Below, one piece after another: positions 4,714-9,650 of a stretch of DNA of 9,650 nt. Origin of the DNA: an uncultured bacterium (lineage in GTDB: Bacteria > Bacillota > Clostridia > Lachnospirales > Lachnospiraceae); contig CAMGRE010000092.1 of NCBI GenBank assembly GCA_946061355.1, forward strand, positions 1 through 9,650. Reading direction: 5' to 3'. How positions within the stretch are numbered: the stretch's first letter is position 1; every line of letters begins with the position of its first letter. A model generated the notes under the pieces. The model was not told the origin of the DNA. It did no database searches and saw only the letters and a program-made list of their open reading frames with translations. A program made the translations under genes and the position numbers.

Positions 4714-7700
4714 ATGACGAAATCTTTTTTTCAGGTATTTCCGACATTAAAACTGGATAGTATGATTGCGTCATTTTTTGAACAGGTTACTGTGGAGCGT
4801 ATCACCTCCACAAAGCGGAAGGATTATCTGCGGATCTATCTATCCAGCGAGCATTTGATCCAGAAAGATATGATCTTTAAAGTGGAGCAGGAGATTAAGA
4901 AGCAGCTTTTCCCGTTAGCTGAGATGGTGATCCGCATTTTTGAAAGATATCGTCTTTCCTCCCAGTATAATCCGGAGAAGCTGATGGAGCTTTACAAGGA
5001 CAGTATTCTGCTGGAACTGAAAGAGTACAGCCATGTGGAATACAGTATGTTCAAAGGGGCAGAGCTGTCCTTTCCCGAGGAGAACCGCCTGTTGCTTCTC
5101 GTGAAAGACAGTGTGGTTGCCAGAGAGAAGGAAGAGGAGCTCGTGCGCATTCTGGAGAAGATCTACGGAGAGCGTTTCGGTTATCCGGTTCTTGTGGATG
5201 TGGAATATAAGGAAGACACTGATGCGGAGAAACGGCAGAAAGAAGACGAGGAACGCATCGAGAGGGAGGTGGCTCAGATCGCTGCCAGAGCTGGTGGCGC
5301 ATTGGGAGAAGAAGGCTCTGTACAGGACAGTCCGGATACAAAGCAGGAAACGGGAGGGGAAACACCCGTGCAGGCCGACCCCGGACAGAACGGCGTATCA
5401 GGCGAAAAGAAAAATCCGGATACACCGAAAGGGAAGAAGACAGATAAGAAGAATGATTATAAGTTGAAGCCTCTGAAACGTTCCGATAATCCGGATGTGC
5501 TCTATGGTAGAGATTTTGAGGATGAGGCGCTGAAAATAGAGGAGATTCAGGGAGAGATCGGTGAGATCGCGATCCGGGGTAAGGTCATTGCCTTTGATAA
5601 GCGCGAGATCAAGAATGAGCGCACGATTCTGATTTTTGATATTACGGACTTTACGGATACGATTACAATAAAGATGTTTGTACATAATGATCAGGTATCG
5701 GAGCTTACCGGTGATATCAAACCGGGGGCTTTTTTGAAGATCAAGGGCATGGTCATGGTGGACAAATTCGACGGGGAGCTGACGCTCGGCTCTCTTGTCG
5801 GTGTAAAGAAGATCAGCGATTTCACAACGGGCAGAATGGATCACTCTTCAAGAAAGAGAGTGGAGCTGCACTGTCATACCAAAATGAGCGATATGGATGG
5901 CGTATCCGATGTAAAAGATATTGTGAAGCGCGCATACAAGTGGGGGCATCCCGCGATCGCCATCACCGATCACGGCGTGGTGCAGGCTTTCACCGATGCC
6001 AATCACGTCTGGGACGATCTGTGGAGTGCGGAAAAGGATAAGAGGAAAGCGGCGGGAGATGAACACCCGGACAAGAATGATTTCTTTAAGATCATTTACG
6101 GGTGTGAGGCATATCTCGTAGACGATCTGAAGGATATTGTCATCGGTGCAAAAGGGCAGTCTCTTGATTGTGATTATGTAGTGTTTGACCTTGAGACGAC
6201 AGGACTTTCCGCCGTGCAGAATAAGATTATTGAGATTGGCGCTGTGAAGGTATCGGGCGGAGAGATCACAGACCGCTTCTCTACGTTTGTGAATCCGCAG
6301 ACACCGATCCCTTTTGAGATTGAGAAACTGACGGGAATCCGGGATGATATGGTGTGCGATTCACCGGTCATCGAGGAGATCCTGCCGCAGTTCCTTGATT
6401 TTTGCGAGGGGTGTGTGCTGGTGGCGCACAATGCCGGATTCGACGTAAGCTTTATCATCGAAAATTGTAAGCGGCAGGGGATTCCCCATGATTTCACGTA
6501 TGTGGATACGGTGGGGGTTGCCAGGATGCTGCTGCCGCATTTGGCTAAATATAAGCTGGATACTGTTGCCAAGGCGATGGGCGTCTCTCTGGAGAATCAT
6601 CACCGGGCGGTCGATGATGCGGGGGCAACAGCGGAGATTTTTGTGAAGTTCCTTCCCATGCTGAAGGAGGAGGGAGCACACAGTCTGTCGGATGTCAACG
6701 CGCTCGGTGCAAGCAGTCCGGAGGTGATCAGGAAACTTCCTACGTATCATGCCATCATTCTGGCGCAGAATGATGTGGGAAGAGTCAACCTGTACCGGCT
6801 GATCTCAGAGTCACACGTCAATCTCTTTGCCAAGAGACCGAGGATTCCAAAGAGTCTGATCATGAAATACAGAGAAGGACTGTTGCTCGGAAGCGCCTGT
6901 GAAGCGGGAGAACTGTATCGCGCATTGTTGGACGGACAGGATGACACGGAGATTGCCAGGATTGTACGGTTTTATGATTATCTGGAGATCCAGCCGGTCG
7001 GAAACAATGCCTTTATGATCGAGTCAGACAGGGTGCCGGCGGTCAATTCGATTGAGGATATTCAGGAATTTAACAAAAAGATCGTGAAGCTTGGTGAGCA
7101 GTTCCACAAGCCTGTAGTGGCAACGTGTGATGTGCATTTCCTGGATCCCGAGGATGAGGTGTACCGAAGGATCATTATGGCGGGAAAGGGCTTTAAGGAT
7201 GCGGACAGTCAGGCTCCTCTGTACCTGAGGACCACGGAGGAGATGTTAGAAGAGTTTGCCTATCTGGGAACCGATAAGGCGGAGGAGGTGGTCATCACCA
7301 ATACCAATCTGATCGCCGATATGATCGATACGATCTCGCCGGTGCGGCCGGATAAATGTCCTCCTGTCATTCCGGACAGTGACAAGACGCTGACGGATAT
7401 CTGTTATAACAAGGCGTTTGAACTCTACGGAGATCCGCTCCCCGATATCGTGAGGGAACGTTTGGAAAAAGAACTGAATTCCATCATCAAGAACGGGTTT
7501 GCTGTGATGTATATTATCGCCCAGAAACTGGTATGGAAGTCGGTGGAAGACGGATATCTGGTGGGATCGCGAGGGTCGGTGGGATCATCCCTTGTGGCAT
7601 TTATGGCGGGAATCACGGAAGTGAATTCCCTGAGCGCTCATTACCGCTGTCCGAACTGCCGTTATTATGATTTTGACTCTCCGGAGGTAAAAGCGTTTGC

Positions 7701-9255
7701 GGGAAGTGCGGGCTGTGATATGCCGGATAAGAACTGTCCCGTATGCGGCAAACCTCTTGTGAAGGATGGGTTTGACATTCCGTTCGAGACATTCCTTGGA
7801 TTCAAGGGAGATAAGGAGCCTGACATTGACCTGAATTTCTCGGGAGAGTACCAGAGTAAGGCTCACAAATATACGGAGGTAATCTTTGGCGCAGGCCAGA
7901 CCTACCGCGCCGGTACGATCGGTACGCTGGCGGACAAGACGGCATTCGGCTATGTGAAGAACTATTATGAGGAGCGCGGAACCAAGAAGCGTGTCTGTGA
8001 GATCAACCGTATTGTCGGCGGCTGTACGGGAATCAGAAGGAGCACCGGACAGCATCCGGGAGGAATCATCGTGCTCCCGGTGGGAGAGGACATCAATTCC
8101 TTTACGCCGGTTCAGCATCCGGCGAACGATACGACCACGGATATCGTGACGACGCACTTCGACTATCACTCGATCGATCATAACCTGCTGAAGCTTGATA
8201 TCCTTGGGCACGACGATCCGACCATGATCCGTATGCTCCAGGACCTGACAGGAATTGATCCGACGAAGATACCGCTTGATGACAAGCAGGTTATGTCACT
8301 GTTCCAGAACACTTCGGCGCTTGGCATTACGCCGGATCAGATCGGCGGCTGTCCGGTAGGTTCCCTTGGTATTCCGGAGTTTGGTACGGACTTCGTGATT
8401 CAGATGCTTCTGGATACGAAACCGCAGTGTTTCTCGGATCTGGTCCGTATCTCCGGGTTGGGACACGGGACGGACGTGTGGCTGGGAAATGCCCAGACGC
8501 TGATCCAGGAGGGAAAGGCAACGATCTCTACGGCGATCTGTACGCGTGATGATATCATGATCTATCTGATCAACAAGGGAGTGGAGAGCAGTCTCTCCTT
8601 TAAGATCATGGAATCCGTCCGCAAAGGCAAGGGACTGAAGCCTGATATGGAGGAGGCGATGGTGGCAGCAGGCGTGCCGGACTGGTATATCTGGTCCTGC
8701 AAGAAGATCAAATACATGTTCCCGAAAGCGCATGCCGCGGCCTATGTCATGATGGCGTGGCGCATTGCCTATTGCAAGATCAATTATCCGCAGGCATATT
8801 ATGCAGCCTATTTCAGTATCCGCGCTTCGGGATTCTCCTATGAACTGATGTGTCAGGGACAGAAGCATCTGGAGAATGTGATGGCGGATTACAAGCGCAG
8901 AGAGGACAGCCTAAGCCAGAAGGAGCAGAATACCTTCAAAGATATGAAGATCGTTCAGGAAATGTACGCCAGAGGGTTTGATTTTGTGCCGATTGATATC
9001 TTTAAGGCACATTCCAGAAATTTCCAGATTACGGAGGACGGGAAACTTATGCCTTCGCTAAACAGCATTGACGGTCTGGGCGAGAAAGCGGCGGACGCGA
9101 TCGTCGAGGCGGCAAAGGACGGTCCCTTCCTGTCAAAGGACGACTTCAGACAGCGCACGAAAGTGTCAAAGACGATCATAGAGATGATGGATGACATGAA
9201 TCTGCTCGGTGATCTGCCGGAATCCAACCAGATCAGTTTGTTTGACCTGATGTGA
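4714..9255 (+). CDS. polC: DNA polymerase III alpha subunit, Gram-positive PolC type with built-in proofreading exonuclease
   Basis: The replicative DNA polymerase of low-GC Gram-positive bacteria, 1513 residues (B. subtilis PolC is about 1437). Domains in order: N-terminal domain about 1-180; a charged, low-complexity linker 190-250; an OB fold about 280-372; and a PHP domain starting VELHCHTKMSD (His386, His388), with TDHG (418-421) and, after the insert, CDVHF (His808). The 3'-5' exonuclease is inserted in the PHP domain at about 487-655: FDLETTG (Asp492, Glu494), AHNAGFD (Asp577) and HRAVDD (His630, Asp635). The C-family catalytic core has GSRGSVGSS (951-959), a cysteine cluster at 979, 982, 1001, 1008 and 1011 that should bind zinc, PDIDLNF (Asp1037, Asp1039) and KLDILGH (Asp1162). 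A helix-hairpin-helix-like GLGEKAADAIV lies near 1454-1464. The C-terminal QISLF (1506-1510) fits a sliding-clamp binding motif. The ATG is 7 nt past ispG; AAGGA at 4698-4702 is a rather distant ribosome site. No frameshift is seen. Confidence 0.98.
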   Translation: MTKSFFQVFPTLKLDSMIASFFEQVTVERITSTKRKDYLRIYLSSEHLIQKDMIFKVEQEIKKQLFPLAEMVIRIFERYRLSSQYNPEKLMELYKDSILLELKEYSHVEYSMFKGAELSFPEENRLLLLVKDSVVAREKEEELVRILEKIYGERFGYPVLVDVEYKEDTDAEKRQKEDEERIEREVAQIAARAGGALGEEGSVQDSPDTKQETGGETPVQADPGQNGVSGEKKNPDTPKGKKTDKKNDYKLKPLKRSDNPDVLYGRDFEDEALKIEEIQGEIGEIAIRGKVIAFDKREIKNERTILIFDITDFTDTITIKMFVHNDQVSELTGDIKPGAFLKIKGMVMVDKFDGELTLGSLVGVKKISDFTTGRMDHSSRKRVELHCHTKMSDMDGVSDVKDIVKRAYKWGHPAIAITDHGVVQAFTDANHVWDDLWSAEKDKRKAAGDEHPDKNDFFKIIYGCEAYLVDDLKDIVIGAKGQSLDCDYVVFDLETTGLSAVQNKIIEIGAVKVSGGEITDRFSTFVNPQTPIPFEIEKLTGIRDDMVCDSPVIEEILPQFLDFCEGCVLVAHNAGFDVSFIIENCKRQGIPHDFTYVDTVGVARMLLPHLAKYKLDTVAKAMGVSLENHHRAVDDAGATAEIFVKFLPMLKEEGAHSLSDVNALGASSPEVIRKLPTYHAIILAQNDVGRVNLYRLISESHVNLFAKRPRIPKSLIMKYREGLLLGSACEAGELYRALLDGQDDTEIARIVRFYDYLEIQPVGNNAFMIESDRVPAVNSIEDIQEFNKKIVKLGEQFHKPVVATCDVHFLDPEDEVYRRIIMAGKGFKDADSQAPLYLRTTEEMLEEFAYLGTDKAEEVVITNTNLIADMIDTISPVRPDKCPPVIPDSDKTLTDICYNKAFELYGDPLPDIVRERLEKELNSIIKNGFAVMYIIAQKLVWKSVEDGYLVGSRGSVGSSLVAFMAGITEVNSLSAHYRCPNCRYYDFDSPEVKAFAGSAGCDMPDKNCPVCGKPLVKDGFDIPFETFLGFKGDKEPDIDLNFSGEYQSKAHKYTEVIFGAGQTYRAGTIGTLADKTAFGYVKNYYEERGTKKRVCEINRIVGGCTGIRRSTGQHPGGIIVLPVGEDINSFTPVQHPANDTTTDIVTTHFDYHSIDHNLLKLDILGHDDPTMIRMLQDLTGIDPTKIPLDDKQVMSLFQNTSALGITPDQIGGCPVGSLGIPEFGTDFVIQMLLDTKPQCFSDLVRISGLGHGTDVWLGNAQTLIQEGKATISTAICTRDDIMIYLINKGVESSLSFKIMESVRKGKGLKPDMEEAMVAAGVPDWYIWSCKKIKYMFPKAHAAAYVMMAWRIAYCKINYPQAYYAAYFSIRASGFSYELMCQGQKHLENVMADYKRREDSLSQKEQNTFKDMKIVQEMYARGFDFVPIDIFKAHSRNFQITEDGKLMPSLNSIDGLGEKAADAIVEAAKDGPFLSKDDFRQRTKVSKTIIEMMDDMNLLGDLPESNQISLFDLM

Positions 9256-9312
9256 AAGGAATGGCAGAAACCTGACCGGCCGGCATAGCTTATGAATATC
9301 AGAAAGCGGACG

Positions 9313-9351
9313 GCAGACCTCTGTACAGATGAAAAGTGTACAGAGGTCTGC
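9313..9351. repeat. Perfect 15-bp inverted repeat downstream of polC
   Basis: GCAGACCTCTGTACA (9313-9327) is followed after nine bases (GATGAAAAG) by its exact reverse complement (9337-9351). It lies 57 nt after the polC stop, where a terminator would be expected. The sequence after it on the + strand is A-rich (9352-9380), not T-rich, and the left side gives no T-run for the minus strand either. It may be a 3'-end stabilising or processing hairpin, or a binding site; its arms also contain the self-complementary TGTACA. Confidence 0.7.
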
Positions 9352-9382
9352 ATAAGAAAATTAAAAAAAATGAAAAAAGTAC

Positions 9383-9411
9383 TTGCTTTTTTGGAAAAGA
9401 TATTATATGAT
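9383..9411 (+). promoter_or_regulatory. Sigma-A-type promoter of tRNA-Glu
   Basis: TTGCTT (9383-9388) and TATGAT (9406-9411) are 17 bases apart. A-rich tracts at 9359-9378 lie immediately upstream and could serve as an UP element, as expected for a stable-RNA gene. The predicted start near 9418 coincides with a 5-bp hairpin, GTCGC (9418-9422) with GCGAC (9429-9433), in the tRNA precursor leader. Confidence 0.7.
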
Positions 9412-9442
9412 AAACAAGTCGCACGGATGCGACACAGAATCT

Positions 9443-9514
9443 GGCGAGTTGGTCAAGAGGTTAAGACACCGCCCTTTCACGGCGGAAACAGGGGTTCGAT
9501 TCCCCTACTCGCTG
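9443..9514 (+). tRNA. tRNA-Glu, anticodon UUC
   Basis: A complete cloverleaf can be folded. The acceptor stem is GGCGAGT (9443-9449) with ACTCGCT (9507-9513). The D stem is GTC/GAC (9452-9454 with 9465-9467). The anticodon stem is CCGCC/GGCGG (9469-9473 with 9481-9485) and its loop CTTTCAC holds TTC at 9476-9478. The T stem is AGGGG/CCCCT (9490-9494 with 9502-9506) and its loop is TTCGATT. The discriminator base is G9514. CCA is not encoded and must be added. The anticodon reads GAA and GAG. The first acceptor pair is G-U (9443 with 9513) rather than the usual G-C. The gene has its own promoter and terminator, so it is a single-gene unit. Confidence 0.96.
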
Positions 9515-9544
9515 CTGACTATTTAACAGAATAGCCCAACCCGG

Positions 9545-9589
9545 AAAGTACTGGAAACGCTGATGAATGCTGAGTTTCAGTGCTTTTTT
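9545..9589 (+). terminator. Intrinsic terminator after tRNA-Glu
   Basis: AAAGTACTGGAAAC (9545-9558) pairs with GTTTCAGTGCTTT (9574-9586), with one G-U pair and one bulged G, around a 15-nt loop. The 3' arm runs into T's at 9584-9589 followed by ATTT. It lies 30 nt past the tRNA and would end its transcript. Confidence 0.72.
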
Positions 9590-9613
9590 ATTTCGTATCA
9601 CTGTTTACGAAAT
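9590..9613. repeat. 8-bp inverted repeat around an 8-nt centre, right end of window
   Basis: ATTTCGTA (9590-9597) and TACGAAAT (9606-9613) are exact reverse complements flanking TCACTGTT. The site directly follows the tRNA-Glu terminator. Beyond it, AAGGTATT occurs twice (9631-9638 and 9643-9650). The rest of 9515-9650 holds no gene that I can see. The repeat may be a second weak hairpin, a protein site or a recombination core; sequence alone does not decide. Confidence 0.45.
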
Positions 9614-9650
9614 TTTAAGTGCTAAATAGCAAGGTATTCAAAAAGGTATT

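Noticed and set aside
9313..9351. The 15-bp hairpin as a standard intrinsic terminator of polC
   Set aside because: No T-run follows on either strand; the right flank is A-rich and the left flank on the minus strand is mixed.
9292..9534. An 80-codon frame after polC
   Set aside because: It runs through the perfect inverted repeat, the tRNA promoter and the whole tRNA-Glu gene, so it cannot be a real protein gene.
1..9650. CRISPR array, insertion sequence, phage or toxin-antitoxin module
   Set aside because: No regularly spaced identical repeats, transposase or integrase motifs, or short paired genes were found on either strand.

Overview
The window is chromosomal, forward-stranded and almost fully coding. 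It most likely comes from a Firmicute of class Clostridia, probably near Lachnospiraceae. The support is a Gram-positive-type PolC replicative polymerase, strong AGGAG-type ribosome-binding sites, sigma-A-like promoters, and the order dxr - rseP - (insert) - ispG - polC - tRNA-Glu. I know this order from clostridial genomes; the family-level placement is inference and was not tested.

Layout. Positions 1-143 hold the 3' end of dxr (second step of the MEP isoprenoid pathway). Next is rseP (170-1243), a site-2 membrane metalloprotease with a TTG start, closed by an intrinsic terminator at about 1254-1289. The T-tract of that terminator overlaps the -35 region of a good promoter (1280-1308). This promoter drives a roughly 165-nt structured leader and then a two-gene signalling unit: a PP2C-type protein phosphatase (1481-2299) and a single-pass membrane Ser/Thr kinase (2315-3538). 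A TATAAT box precedes ispG (3651-4706; a late step of the MEP pathway), which is followed after 7 nt by polC (4714-9255). The last 400 bases hold a long perfect inverted repeat, a promoter, tRNA-Glu(UUC) and its terminator.

How the genes relate. Dxr and IspG act in the same isoprenoid precursor pathway. RseP handles membrane proteins and signal peptides, and PolC replicates the chromosome; these are housekeeping functions. The phosphatase-kinase pair sits between rseP and ispG and is the accessory part of the window. All metal-binding Asp residues of the phosphatase and all core kinase motifs are present, so both look active. The kinase lacks PASTA repeats and carries a short ectodomain of about 80 residues that I do not recognise. 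Both genes contain internal tandem repeats that lengthen a loop of the enzyme: three eroded 39-nt units in the phosphatase and about two 27-30-nt units in the kinase.

I found no CRISPR array, insertion sequence, phage gene or wholly unknown multigene system. The most notable items are the signalling pair and its repeats, the terminator-promoter overlap with its structured leader, and two inverted repeats near the right end.
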